Origin: Clostridiales bacterium
GTDB taxonomy: Bacteria; Bacillota; Clostridia; Oscillospirales; Oscillospiraceae
DNA: 41,219 nt
Assembly: GCA_022786995.1 (NCBI GenBank)
Contig: JALFUW010000051.1
Location: forward strand, 1 to 41,219
Direction: 5' to 3'
Shown here: positions 17,465 through 26,043 of the stretch, in pieces
Layout: each line of letters begins with the position of its first letter
Numbering within the stretch: the first letter of the stretch is position 1
Translations under genes and position numbers: made by a program
The notes under the pieces: model-generated
Told to the model about the DNA's origin: nothing
The model's database searches: none
Seen by the model: only the letters and a program-made list of their open reading frames with translations

Positions 17465-18280
17465 CTATTTTCTGATCAGAATGCGGATATAAGGAATAAT
17501 GGAATATAGTACAGCTGTAAAAGGATTATAGTTGTCTCTCAGGTAGATATACCATTCCCTCCGGGGCAGGCCCTTGGGGGTTTCCTTCCGCCGCAGACGC
17601 TCCATCCGGGGCAGGGCAGAATCGGCCCAGGTGCCCTGATCAGAATTGTTGGAGCAACGCCCCACAAACCGGTCGGAGACCCGCAGATGGACACCCCTAC
17701 GCCTGAGCTGGAATCCAAAATCAAAATCCCCCATGGCGTGGGTGTAGACAGGCTGAATGTTGGGCGCGGACAGAAAAATCTTCCATGGAATCAGAACACA
17801 GTTTGCATTGAAGGTATCGCACTCCAGCCCCTCCGGGGTGGCGGCCATCACCTTACGCACCGCGGGACGCCACCGGGAAGCCTTGACGATTCCGCCATAG
17901 GACAGCGCGCCTGCCTCGTCACAGGTGGGGCCGACCCACACGGTATTTCTGTCCTTTTCCGCCAGATATTCAATGGCACCGTCATAAAACGCTACATCAT
18001 CATTGAACAGCAGGCAGTAATCATAGGTCTTGCCTGTTTTTTTTGCGCAGTCGACGGCAAGACGCATCCCGCCGCTGTAGTATAGAGACCCGCTGCCGGT
18101 CAGTACGGTGACGTTTTCCTTTTCCGCCAGCGCCTGAGCGGTGCCGTCAGTGCTGCCGTCATCCGTGATGATAAAGTCGAAACGGATGGACGGGTTGCCC
18201 TCCATCAGACGGCTAAGGGACGTCAGGGTCTTCTCTCTGCGGTTAAAGCAAGTGGCAATGCCCAAAACGCTTGTTTTCAA
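17465..18280 (-). CDS. GT2 family glycosyltransferase
   Basis: A GT-A fold enzyme of 271 residues. The donor-binding motif is I-T-D-D-G-S-T-D, the metal site is L-F-N-D-D-V, and the acceptor side has M-G-D-F-D-F-G in the position of the catalytic E/D-D motif. Together these resemble rhamnosyl- and galactofuranosyltransferases of the GT2 family. It starts with TTG at 18280, 10 bases after AAGGAGG, and is the first gene of the leftward operon. It is probably an early chain-assembly enzyme for the glycan that receives the nonulosonic acid. Confidence 0.8.
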   Translation of the reverse strand: MKTSVLGIATCFNRREKTLTSLSRLMEGNPSIRFDFIITDDGSTDGTAQALAEKENVTVLTGSGSLYYSGGMRLAVDCAKKTGKTYDYCLLFNDDVAFYDGAIEYLAEKDRNTVWVGPTCDEAGALSYGGIVKASRWRPAVRKVMAATPEGLECDTFNANCVLIPWKIFLSAPNIQPVYTHAMGDFDFGFQLRRRGVHLRVSDRFVGRCSNNSDQGTWADSALPRMERLRRKETPKGLPRREWYIYLRDNYNPFTAVLYSIIPYIRILIRK

Positions 18281-18365
18281 TGACCGTTTTCCTCCTTGCA
18301 GTACCCGGATAAACCAGACTTGCCTTCAGGTACGGGAAAGAATGAAGAATGCTGTTTACTGTTTC

Positions 18366-18394
18366 ATGATACCATATCCGCTCATCAAAAGCAA
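18366..18394 (-). promoter_or_regulatory. Sigma-A promoter for the leftward operon
   Basis: On the minus strand TTGCTT (18394-18389) and TATCAT (18371-18366) are 17 bases apart, and TGG precedes the -10. Transcription would start near 18360, about 80 bases before the TTG start codon of the first GT2 gene. It faces away from the promoter at 18808-18836, giving divergent control of the two operons. Confidence 0.6.
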
Positions 18395-18542
18395 TCCTTT
18401 TCGCCCCTTGAGTCGCCAAACGCATGAATGCTACCCTTGGTCTAATTTTCAAAGGGCATTTTTTAAGAATGTAGAGTGAGAAATCAAGTTGACACAGCAA
18501 CCTCCAGTTATGGCTTCTCCCAGACCCTTTTCGCATTCCGTG

Positions 18543-18753
18543 AGACTTTGCGGGCGGCTATTTACTTGGAGCTATATGTATTGGCTTGTTTTCGGGAAAA
18601 ATTTGGGAAACACCACATAATGGGGCAAAAGATCCGCTGAAGCCTGCAGCTCTCATTGTGCGGTGTTGCCACAAAATGGACGAGGTGAATTACTGCAAGT
18701 TGGCAGATATGGGAGCATACCTGCAAAGTGTCGATGAATGGATGCGCCGATGA
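18543..18753 (+). other. Unassigned open frame in the divergent intergenic region
   Basis: The 628-base gap between the operons holds one uninterrupted plus-strand frame from after a TGA (18540-18542) to TGA 18751-18753. Its last 25 codons from ATG 18676 read M-D-E-V-N-Y-C-K-L-A-D-M. There is no ribosome binding site before that ATG and I recognise no family. It may be a small remnant gene or non-coding leader. The rest of the gap holds the two promoters and nothing else I can support. Confidence 0.2.
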
Positions 18754-18807
18754 TACCATATATCTTCTGATGATGGCGAGGCCCGTTCGGATTCTGTGTT
18801 TCAGCAA

Positions 18808-18836
18808 TTGACGAAATACAAATAATGATGTATGAT
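18808..18836 (+). promoter_or_regulatory. Sigma-A promoter for the rightward operon
   Basis: TTGACG (18808-18813) and TATGAT (18831-18836) are separated by exactly 17 bases, close to the consensus. Transcription would begin near 18843, leaving a leader of about 65 bases before rmlD. The spacer is A+T-rich. This is the best promoter match in the window. Confidence 0.7.
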
Positions 18837-18908
18837 AGTAGGCGTTAAATTGGGTTCTTGCCGGGATTTGGCGGCTTTATGGTTGGTCAGCGGGAATAAG
18901 GAGAGGCT

Positions 18909-19802
18909 ATGAGAGTATTTGTAACCGGTGTCGGCGGTCAGCTGGGCTATGATATGATGCGGGAACTGCTTCGGCGGGGACACGAGGGCGTTGGCAGCGA
19001 CCTTGCCCCTGACTGCGGCGAGGGGTTCGACTATGTCCGGCTGGACATTACGGATCAGAGGGCCGTGGAGCGCGCGATCTGCGAGACGCGCCCTGACGCG
19101 GTCGTCCACTGCGCCGGATGGACGGCGGTGGACGCGGCGGAGGATCCGGAGAATCGTGGGCTGGTGCGCAGAATCAATGTGGACGGCACCCGGTATCTTG
19201 CGGATGCCTGCAAAAAAGCGGGCTGCAAAATGCTGTACCTGTCCACGGACTATGTGTTCGACGGCAAGGGCGAGACTCCCTGGCAGCCGGACCGTAAGGA
19301 CTATGACCCGCTGAATGTTTACGGCCAGTCCAAGCTGGACGGCGAGCTGGCGGTGCGCGACACGCTGGACAAATATTTCATTGTCCGTACTGCCTGGGTA
19401 TTCGGACGGAACGGGAAAAACTTTGTCAGAACCATGCTGGGGCTCAGCGAAAAATATGACACCATCCGGGTAGTCGACGATCAGGTGGGCACGCCGACCT
19501 ACACCGCCGACCTGTCCCGGCTGCTGGTGGATATGCTGGAAACGGAGAAGTACGGCTATTACCACGCCACCAATGAGGGCGGCTATATCAGCTGGTACGA
19601 ATTTACCTGCGAGATTTTCCGTCAGGCGGGAAAAACCACCAAGGTCATCCCCGTCACCACGGAGGAATACGGCCTGAACAAGGCCAACCGGCCCTTCAAC
19701 AGCCGACTGGATAAGTCGAAACTGAGAAGCAGCGGCTTTACGCCCCTGCCGGACTGGCGGGACGCTCTGAGCCGGTATCTCAGAGAAATTGGGGAAGCAT
19801 GA
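18909..19802 (+). CDS. rmlD: dTDP-4-dehydrorhamnose reductase
   Basis: The last enzyme of dTDP-L-rhamnose synthesis, reducing the 4-keto group. At 297 residues it has the normal length. V-T-G-V-G-G-Q-L-G at the N-terminus is the NADPH loop, S-T-D-Y-V-F-D-G-K-G the substrate loop, and Y-G-Q-S-K-L-D-G-E contains the Tyr and Lys of the catalytic pair. AAGGAGAGG precedes the ATG. The other rml genes are not in the window, so rmlA, B and C must lie elsewhere. It implies that rhamnose is part of the glycan and suits the GT2 gene behind it, whose start overlaps its stop. Confidence 0.93.
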   Translation: MRVFVTGVGGQLGYDMMRELLRRGHEGVGSDLAPDCGEGFDYVRLDITDQRAVERAICETRPDAVVHCAGWTAVDAAEDPENRGLVRRINVDGTRYLADACKKAGCKMLYLSTDYVFDGKGETPWQPDRKDYDPLNVYGQSKLDGELAVRDTLDKYFIVRTAWVFGRNGKNFVRTMLGLSEKYDTIRVVDDQVGTPTYTADLSRLLVDMLETEKYGYYHATNEGGYISWYEFTCEIFRQAGKTTKVIPVTTEEYGLNKANRPFNSRLDKSKLRSSGFTPLPDWRDALSRYLREIGEA

Positions 19803-20644
19803 GGGAAAGTATGTACGATATTGGCATTGTTGTTCTGAATTATGTAAACTATTCGGAGACCATAAAATGCGTTTCCAGCCTGCTGAAACAGGAAAACGTC
19901 AGCGCCCGGATTGTCATTGTGGAGAATGGCTCGGGAAACGAGTCCGCGGAGCGGCTTCGCGGGGCGTTTGACGGTGAGGAAACCGTGACGGTAGTGGATA
20001 CCGGCAAAAATCTGGGCTACGCTAAGGGCAATAATATTGGCATCCAACGGCTTCAGGAGGAGGGCATTCAGCGGATTTTTCTGGCAAATTCCGATCTGGA
20101 ATTTCGGAATCCGAACACCCTCCGGCAGATTTCGTCGGCCTGTGAACCGGGCGTAGGACTGATCACGCCGGTCATTATCAATCCGGATGGCTCTGCCGCG
20201 CCCCGGGTGGTCTATAAAAAGAAGTACCTGTATCTGCGCATCGCCAAGCACGTCCTGTTCCGGCACCTTCGACTGCGTCAGAACCAGGCACGGCAGGCGG
20301 AAAGTGTGGAAAAGGGCAAGGAGCTGACCGGCCTGCAGGAGGACGCCTATGTGGTGTGCGGCTGCGGCTATCTGCTGACGGAGGAATTTTTCAAATACTA
20401 CGATGGTATCTTCTCCGAGACCTTCCTGTACTACGAGGAATGGGCCACCAGCATCCTGCTTCACAAGGCGGGGCTGAAAACCAAGGTGGCAGCCTGCAGT
20501 CCCATCATCCACCTTGGCGGCGCTTCCACCCCGGAGGATATCCGCAGGGAAACCCCCCGGAGCCGGAAAATCCGCAACGAAAGCGGCAGGAAGGTCATGA
20601 AGCTGATGTTCATTCCCCGCAGATTTCTGGAACGAAAGGACTGA
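19799..20644 (+). CDS. GT2 family glycosyltransferase (rhamnosyltransferase-like)
   Basis: A 281-residue GT-A enzyme with V-V-L-N-Y at the start, [17 protein letters not shown] and L-A-N-S-D-L-E, the pattern of WbbL-like rhamnosyltransferases. The likely acceptor motif is Y-Y-E-E-W. Its ATG overlaps the rmlD stop by 4 bases, so translation is coupled. Use of dTDP-rhamnose is a reasonable inference from this coupling but is not proven by the sequence. Confidence 0.8.
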   Translation: MRESMYDIGIVVLNYVNYSETIKCVSSLLKQENVSARIVIVENGSGNESAERLRGAFDGEETVTVVDTGKNLGYAKGNNIGIQRLQEEGIQRIFLANSDLEFRNPNTLRQISSACEPGVGLITPVIINPDGSAAPRVVYKKKYLYLRIAKHVLFRHLRLRQNQARQAESVEKGKELTGLQEDAYVVCGCGYLLTEEFFKYYDGIFSETFLYYEEWATSILLHKAGLKTKVAACSPIIHLGGASTPEDIRRETPRSRKIRNESGRKVMKLMFIPRRFLERKD

Positions 20645-20648
20645 CCTC

Positions 20649-21335
20649 ATGGCGATTCCGGCGTGCGTTAAAAAGTTGCTGGCAGTTCTGCCCGGCTATA
20701 CATGGCTGAACCGCAAACGGTGCGAGCGTGCGTGGCGGAAGGCCAATGCCCACAACTTTACGGTGCTAGGGAAAAATCTGGTCGAGCGAGAGAAGATACG
20801 GATCGGCAATGGCACCTACGGGCAGGTGACGGTCTGTCAATTTGACACCTGCGGCGTTCTCAGAATCGGAAACTACTGCTCCATCGCCCCGGAGGTGACG
20901 TTCCTGACCGGCGGGGAGCATGACATTGGTACGATTTCCACCTATCCCTTCAAAAGCAGGCTGCTTCATCAGTATGTGGACACCCGGACAAAGGGCGATA
21001 TTGTTGTCGATGACGATGTATGGATTGGCTATGGCGCCACCATTCTTTCCGGCGTCCACATTGGACAGGGAGCCATCGTTGCCGCCGGGGCGGTGGTAGC
21101 GAAGGATGTTCCGCCCTATGCCATCGTAGGCGGCGTGCCCGCGAAGGTGATTAAGTACCGCTTCCCGCCGGAGATGATCGGGGAGCTTCTGAAGGTGGAT
21201 TACAGCCAGTTAAGCGATGATATGGTTCGGGAGCATATTGATGAACTGTATCAGCCCTTGGAAGACCCGGAGCAGCTTGCGTGGATGCCGAAAAAGGACG
21301 TACTTTTGAAAAGTAAGGATAACGAAAATGGATAA
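20649..21335 (+). CDS. Hexapeptide-repeat O-acetyltransferase
   Basis: A CatB-related beta-helix acetyltransferase of 228 residues. N-Y-C-S-I-A and T-G-G-E-H-D mark the acetyl-CoA and catalytic His region, and [19 protein letters not shown] and V-G-G-V-P-A-K form the last turns. The C-terminal ~45 residues are an added helical tail. It likely acetylates a sugar hydroxyl of the repeat unit. AAAGGA precedes the ATG, and the next gene begins inside its last codons. Confidence 0.78.
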   Translation: MAIPACVKKLLAVLPGYTWLNRKRCERAWRKANAHNFTVLGKNLVEREKIRIGNGTYGQVTVCQFDTCGVLRIGNYCSIAPEVTFLTGGEHDIGTISTYPFKSRLLHQYVDTRTKGDIVVDDDVWIGYGATILSGVHIGQGAIVAAGAVVAKDVPPYAIVGGVPAKVIKYRFPPEMIGELLKVDYSQLSDDMVREHIDELYQPLEDPEQLAWMPKKDVLLKSKDNENG

Positions 21336-22275
21336 ACCGTTATTGAGCATTTGTATCCCCACATACAACAGAAGCGAATATTTGAAACGCAGCATTGAGT
21401 CGATCATCTGCCAAAAGGAATTTCTGGAGGGAAAGGTTGAGATTGTAGTCTCGGATAATACCTCTGAGGACGATACTGGTTCCGTGGTGAAGGCCTATTG
21501 CGATCAATTCGATAATGTCTATTACTACCGAAACACCGAAAACATCCGCGACCAGAACTTTCCACTTGCATTGAGCCGGGGGCACGGCGTGCTGCGGCGT
21601 GTCTGCAACGATACGCTGCTCTACCTCCCAGGTTCCCTTGGCGAAATGTGCGGGGTGATTGAATCCTGCCTCCGGGACAAACCCTTTATCTGCTGGGCCA
21701 ACGGGGACGCAATGGACAAACAGGAAGTCCTGAGAACGGATTTTCATGGATATGTCCGGGATATCAGTTTTTATATGACATCTCTGGGCTGCTTCAGCAT
21801 ATGGGATGAGGAATGCGAGGATATCCAAAAGGATACCGATGGCTGTGAATTATCCCTGTGGCAGGTCAGAAAAGGCCTGGAACTGGCAAGCCGGAAAAAC
21901 GCGGTGCTGGTCAGCAATGTCCGCTACACGGACACCCAGGTAGTTGAGAAAAAGAATATCAGCTACGGGCTGTACAAGGTCTTCTGCGAGAACTTTTTCT
22001 CGTTGGTAAAGCCGTATGTGGAAAGCCACGCTTTGAGCCAGGAGGATTTTGCCTTTCTGGAAGAGGATATCCTGTTTCGGTTCTTCCTGTACTGGTGTGC
22101 CAGATGGGAGTTAAGGGATAAAGGTCTGGAATACTCGAAAACAGAAAATCTAAAGGAGTCGATCCGGGGCTATTACAGAGAAAAACCGTACTGGAGACGT
22201 TACCAGATGCTGTATGCCTACAGGCTGTGTACCATGGGCACAAAAAAAGTCCTGAAGCGGCTTTTGAACAGATAA
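21328..22275 (+). CDS. GT2 family glycosyltransferase (abequosyltransferase-like)
   Basis: It begins [11 protein letters not shown], then [10 protein letters not shown], a GT2 start like that of WbaV-type transferases that use CDP-dideoxyhexoses. The protein has 315 residues and no membrane helix. The C-terminal half is rich in aromatic and basic residues. A link to the CDP-sugar made by rfbF-rfbG downstream is attractive but only inferred. The start lies inside the previous gene (8-base overlap), with AAGGATAAC just before it. Confidence 0.7.
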   Translation: MDKPLLSICIPTYNRSEYLKRSIESIICQKEFLEGKVEIVVSDNTSEDDTGSVVKAYCDQFDNVYYYRNTENIRDQNFPLALSRGHGVLRRVCNDTLLYLPGSLGEMCGVIESCLRDKPFICWANGDAMDKQEVLRTDFHGYVRDISFYMTSLGCFSIWDEECEDIQKDTDGCELSLWQVRKGLELASRKNAVLVSNVRYTDTQVVEKKNISYGLYKVFCENFFSLVKPYVESHALSQEDFAFLEEDILFRFFLYWCARWELRDKGLEYSKTENLKESIRGYYREKPYWRRYQMLYAYRLCTMGTKKVLKRLLNR

Positions 22276-22285
22276 AGGGACAGAA

Positions 22286-23731
22286 ATGAACCGAACGAAT
22301 TTTAAGACCAATACAATCTACAATACCATCAAAACCCTGTTCGGAATCGTGTATCCGCTGGTTACGTTCCCCTATATTTCCAGAGTTCTGATGGCAGAGA
22401 ATGTTGGAAAAATCAACTTTGCCAACTCCGTGGTCAGCTATTTTTCCCTGATTGCGTCGCTGGGAGTAACGACGTATGCGATTAGAGAGTGCGCCAAGGT
22501 TCGGGGCGATCAGGAAAAGTTGAATCAAACCGCAAGTCAGATACTGTCGATCAATTTTGTATCCACATTGGTTGCCTATCTGGCGCTTGGTGTTACACTG
22601 ATTGCTGCCCGGCCTTTGGATCATTACCGAATCCTCATTTGCATTCAAAGTTCGACACTGATTTTTTCTACACTCGGCGCGGATTGGCTCAATACGGCCA
22701 TGGAGGATTTTCGGTATGTGACCATTCGCACGATCAGCTTCCAGTTGATTTCGCTGGTATTGATGCTTCTGATGGTAAAACGGCCGGAGGACTATGTGCG
22801 ATACGCGCTGATCAGCGTGATTGCGTCAAGTGGTGCAAACGTAGTCAACATTTTCTACAGGAGAAGATTCTGCAGAACGCGCTTGACACTCCACTTGGAT
22901 ATCAGAAGGTACCTTCCACCAATCTTGCTGCTCTTTACCGTGACCTTCGCCCAGATAATTTACACAAACTCCGATACGACGATACTGGGCCTGTTCCGCG
23001 GCGATTTTGAGGTAGGGCTTTACAGCGTGGTCATAAAGATATACCATTTGGTTAACACGACGATTGCCTCCGTGGCGTGGGTGGTCATGCCGCAGCTTTC
23101 GGCCAATTTCGCGGAAAGGAACTACACTGAGGCGAACCATTTGCTGAAGCATTCCCTGAATTTCATCATCATTCTCGGCCTGCCCGCCATTGTCGGCATA
23201 AACGCGCTGGCAAAGCCGATCATTTACCTGATGGCGGGCAGAGAATATCTGGGTGCGGCTCCCGCACTGCATATTTTCACGGGTACGTTGTTCTTCTCTC
23301 TGATCGGGGGCTGGATCGGCAATATGACCATGCTTCCGGCGGGAAGGGAAAAGCTGTGCCTGGTTGCCAGCGTAGTCTCTGCGCTTATCAATATTGTACT
23401 AAATCTCATTTTGATTCCGAGTTTCGGAATCTGTGCCGCTGCGGCGACGACGATGGTCTCTGAGGCGGCTTGCGTTTTGATTCTGGGCAGAAAAATGGAT
23501 CAGGGCATTCGGATCGATGGCTGGCATGAAATGCTGAAGGCGCCGATTGTTGGCTCAATTGGAATTGTGGTTGTGTGTGTCGCTGTCAGGCTTCTGGTGA
23601 AGTCCTATGTCCTGGCTGCTGTTTTGGCGGTTGCCCTGAGCGTGCTCGTATACGGCGTAAGCCTGATTGTTCTGAAAAATGAGTTTACTCTGGGTTTTCT
23701 TCAGCCCATATTGAAAAAGAAAATGAAATGA
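22286..23731 (+). CDS. wzx: Wzx-type flippase (second copy)
   Basis: A polysaccharide flippase of 481 residues with about 14 hydrophobic helices. The N-terminus (N-T-I-Y-N-T-I-K-T-L-F) and P-Y-I-S-R-V-L near residue 30 are typical. It differs clearly from the flippase at 13506-14906. It would export the repeat unit built by the rightward operon. AAAGGGA precedes the ATG. Confidence 0.88.
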   Translation: MNRTNFKTNTIYNTIKTLFGIVYPLVTFPYISRVLMAENVGKINFANSVVSYFSLIASLGVTTYAIRECAKVRGDQEKLNQTASQILSINFVSTLVAYLALGVTLIAARPLDHYRILICIQSSTLIFSTLGADWLNTAMEDFRYVTIRTISFQLISLVLMLLMVKRPEDYVRYALISVIASSGANVVNIFYRRRFCRTRLTLHLDIRRYLPPILLLFTVTFAQIIYTNSDTTILGLFRGDFEVGLYSVVIKIYHLVNTTIASVAWVVMPQLSANFAERNYTEANHLLKHSLNFIIILGLPAIVGINALAKPIIYLMAGREYLGAAPALHIFTGTLFFSLIGGWIGNMTMLPAGREKLCLVASVVSALINIVLNLILIPSFGICAAAATTMVSEAACVLILGRKMDQGIRIDGWHEMLKAPIVGSIGIVVVCVAVRLLVKSYVLAAVLAVALSVLVYGVSLIVLKNEFTLGFLQPILKKKMK

Positions 23732-23741
23732 GGGACTGTGC

Positions 23742-24524
23742 ATGAAGGTTGTAATCCTGGCCGGCGGCTTTGGCACCCGGATCTCCGAGGAGAGTCAGTT
23801 CAAACCGAAGCCGATGATCGAAATTGGCGGAAAGCCCATTCTGTGGCATATTATGAAGGAGTATTCCTACTACGGCTTCAATGAGTTTATCATTTGCGCC
23901 GGGTACATGCAGCATGTGATCAAGGAATGGTTTGCTGATTATTTTCTGCACAACAGCGATATCACCTTTGATTTCACCAAAGGCAGGGATGATATGATTA
24001 TCCACAACCAGCATTGCGAGCCATGGAAGGTTACGGTGGTGGATACCGGACTGAATACCATGACCGGCGGCAGAATCAAGCGGGTTGCTCCCTATGTCGG
24101 AAACGAGCCGTTCATGATGACCTACGGCGATGGCGTGTGTGACGTGGATATCGGAAAGCTGGTTGAATACCATCAGTCCCACGGAAAAATCGCCACGCTG
24201 ACCGCGGTCATACTGGAGCAGGAGAAGGGCGTATTGGATATCGGCGGCGATAACGCGGTGAAATCCTTCCGGGAAAAGAGCCGGACGGATGGCGCACCCA
24301 TCAACGCCGGATACATGGTGCTGAATCCTGAGATTTTCGATTATATCGAAGGAGACAACACCATATTTGAACGCGGGCCTCTGGAAAAGCTGGCGGCTGA
24401 AGGCCAGCTGATGTCCTATATGCACCGGGGCTACTGGCAGTGCATGGACACAAAGCGGGAAAAGGATATGCTGGAAAGATTGCTGGAACATGGGTCTGCC
24501 CCGTGGAAAAAGTGGAAGGACTGA
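23742..24524 (+). CDS. rfbF: Glucose-1-phosphate cytidylyltransferase
   Basis: This enzyme makes CDP-glucose from CTP and glucose 1-phosphate. It is 260 residues long with L-A-G-G-F-G-T-R-I-S-E-E, K-P-K-P-M-I-E-I-G-G-K-P and M-T-Y-G-D-G-V, all diagnostic for RfbF. The C-terminal part keeps N-A-G-Y-M-V and W-Q-C-M-D-T. GAGGGA precedes the ATG. It sits 12 bases before the dehydratase, giving the start of a CDP-hexose pathway. Confidence 0.95.
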   Translation: MKVVILAGGFGTRISEESQFKPKPMIEIGGKPILWHIMKEYSYYGFNEFIICAGYMQHVIKEWFADYFLHNSDITFDFTKGRDDMIIHNQHCEPWKVTVVDTGLNTMTGGRIKRVAPYVGNEPFMMTYGDGVCDVDIGKLVEYHQSHGKIATLTAVILEQEKGVLDIGGDNAVKSFREKSRTDGAPINAGYMVLNPEIFDYIEGDNTIFERGPLEKLAAEGQLMSYMHRGYWQCMDTKREKDMLERLLEHGSAPWKKWKD

Positions 24525-24536
24525 ATTAGCAGGCGT

Positions 24537-25601
24537 ATGGAAATGAATCTTTCGTTTTATAAAGATAAGCGCGTCTTCGTCACCGGCCACACCGGCTTTA
24601 AGGGAACTTGGCTTTGCCGTATGCTGGTGGGCGTGGGGGCCATTGTCACGGGATACAGCCTGGAAGCGCCAACGATGCCCAACCTGTTCGCGCTGGCCGC
24701 GCTGGAAGACAAAATGACCAGCGTAATCGGGGATATCCGCGATTTTGAAAAGCTGAAGACCGCTTTTGACGCGGCGCAGCCCGAGATTGTGCTGCATCTT
24801 GCTGCCCAGCCCATTGTCCGGGACAGCTACAAGGATCCCAGATATACTTACGAGACCAATGTCATGGGCACGGTGAACCTTCTGGAATGTGTCCGGCTGA
24901 GCACTTGTGTGAAAAGCGTGCTGAATGTGACCACCGACAAGGTCTATCACAACAACGAGTGGTGCTGGGGATACCGGGAGGACGAGCCGCTGGATGGTTT
25001 CGATCCCTACTCCAACAGCAAAAGCTGCTCAGAACTGGTGACCCACAGCTACATCAACAGCTTTTTTGCCAGCGGGAATGTGGCGGTGTCCACCGCTCGG
25101 GCTGGCAACGTCATTGGCGGCGGGGATTTCGCCAACGACCGTATCATCCCGGACTGCGTCCGTGCCATGAAGGCCGGAAGAAAAATCGGTGTGCGCAATC
25201 CCTATTCCACCCGCCCCTATCAGCACGTTCTTGAGCCGCTGGCAGTCTATCTGACCATTGCCCAAAAGCAGTATGAGGATATCCGCTATGCAGGCTTTTA
25301 CAATGTAGGCCCCGATGATTGTGACTGTGTTACCACCGGCGAACTGGTAAACCTGTTCTGTAAGCACTGGGGAGAGGGAGCTGCCTGGGAGAATCAGGCG
25401 GAAGCAAACGCACCCCATGAGGCCAATTTCCTGAAACTGGATTGCAGCAAAATCAAGGCGACCTTCGGCTGGAAGCCCCGGTGGCATATTGACGAGTGTA
25501 TGAAAATGACCTGCCGGTTCAGCAAGGTCTGGCTGGCGGGTGGGAATATCCCTGAGGAGATGGATCGGGAAATCGCGGCGTTTTTGGAGGCGGACATGTG
25601 A
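24537..25601 (+). CDS. rfbG: CDP-glucose 4,6-dehydratase
   Basis: It turns CDP-glucose into CDP-4-keto-6-deoxyglucose. At 354 residues it has the family length. V-T-G-H-T-G-F-K-G-T-W-L is the NAD loop with the characteristic Phe-Lys-Gly of this branch. D-P-Y-S-N-S-K-S-C-S-E carries the catalytic Tyr and Lys, and V-T-T-D-K-V-Y the Thr-Asp pair. The usual next enzyme, the 3-dehydrase RfbH, is absent from the window, so the 4-keto sugar probably goes to a different branch. Confidence 0.94.
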   Translation: MEMNLSFYKDKRVFVTGHTGFKGTWLCRMLVGVGAIVTGYSLEAPTMPNLFALAALEDKMTSVIGDIRDFEKLKTAFDAAQPEIVLHLAAQPIVRDSYKDPRYTYETNVMGTVNLLECVRLSTCVKSVLNVTTDKVYHNNEWCWGYREDEPLDGFDPYSNSKSCSELVTHSYINSFFASGNVAVSTARAGNVIGGGDFANDRIIPDCVRAMKAGRKIGVRNPYSTRPYQHVLEPLAVYLTIAQKQYEDIRYAGFYNVGPDDCDCVTTGELVNLFCKHWGEGAAWENQAEANAPHEANFLKLDCSKIKATFGWKPRWHIDECMKMTCRFSKVWLAGGNIPEEMDREIAAFLEADM

Positions 25602-26023
25602 TCGCTTTTGATACATTGAAGGAAATGAATAAAGAGAACTGGAAAGAGACGCTCGTTCAGTTTATCAAGTTTGGAATCATCGGTGCCAGCAACACGATCA
25701 TCTCTACCTAGGTCTATTACTAATTTCTCTGGATTGACCCGAAGTTATATTTCGTGGGGAATGTAGTCGGCTGGATCGTAAGCGTATTCAACAGCTTTTT
25801 CTGGAACAACCGGTATGTTTTTACGAAATCAGAGTATTCCTGGGGACAGAAGCTGCTGCGGACCTATCTGGCTTACGGCGGCAGTTTCCCTGTCGGAAGC
25901 GCGACGCTTGTACTTTTGGTCAGCGTCCTGGGCGTGTCGGAATGGCTGGCTCCCTGGATCAATCTTGTTATCACCATTCCGCTGAATTTTGTGCTGAATA
26001 AATTCTGGGCCTTTAAAGCCTGA
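25598..26023 (+). pseudogene. GtrA-family membrane protein broken by two stop codons
   Basis: A GTG start at 25598 with GGAGG 7 bases upstream opens a 141-codon frame typical of GtrA, the small protein thought to flip polyprenyl-phosphate sugars. Codons run to TAG 25709-25711 (after N-T-I-I-S-T); after three codons TAA follows at 25721-25723, and the frame then continues cleanly (L-W-I-D-P-K-L-Y-F) to TGA 26021. Each stop is one base from TAC, and Tyr would suit both places in this membrane helix. The rest is well preserved, so the loss is recent. A restart at GTG 25754 would leave only the last two-thirds. Confidence 0.75.
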
Positions 26024-26043
26024 TGGGAGAAAAGACAGATTGT

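Noticed and set aside
25709..25723. Stop-codon readthrough or recoding (for example pyrrolysine) in GtrA
   Set aside because: Both TAG and TAA occur within a few codons, and TAG and TAA end other genes in this window normally. Nonsense mutation is simpler.
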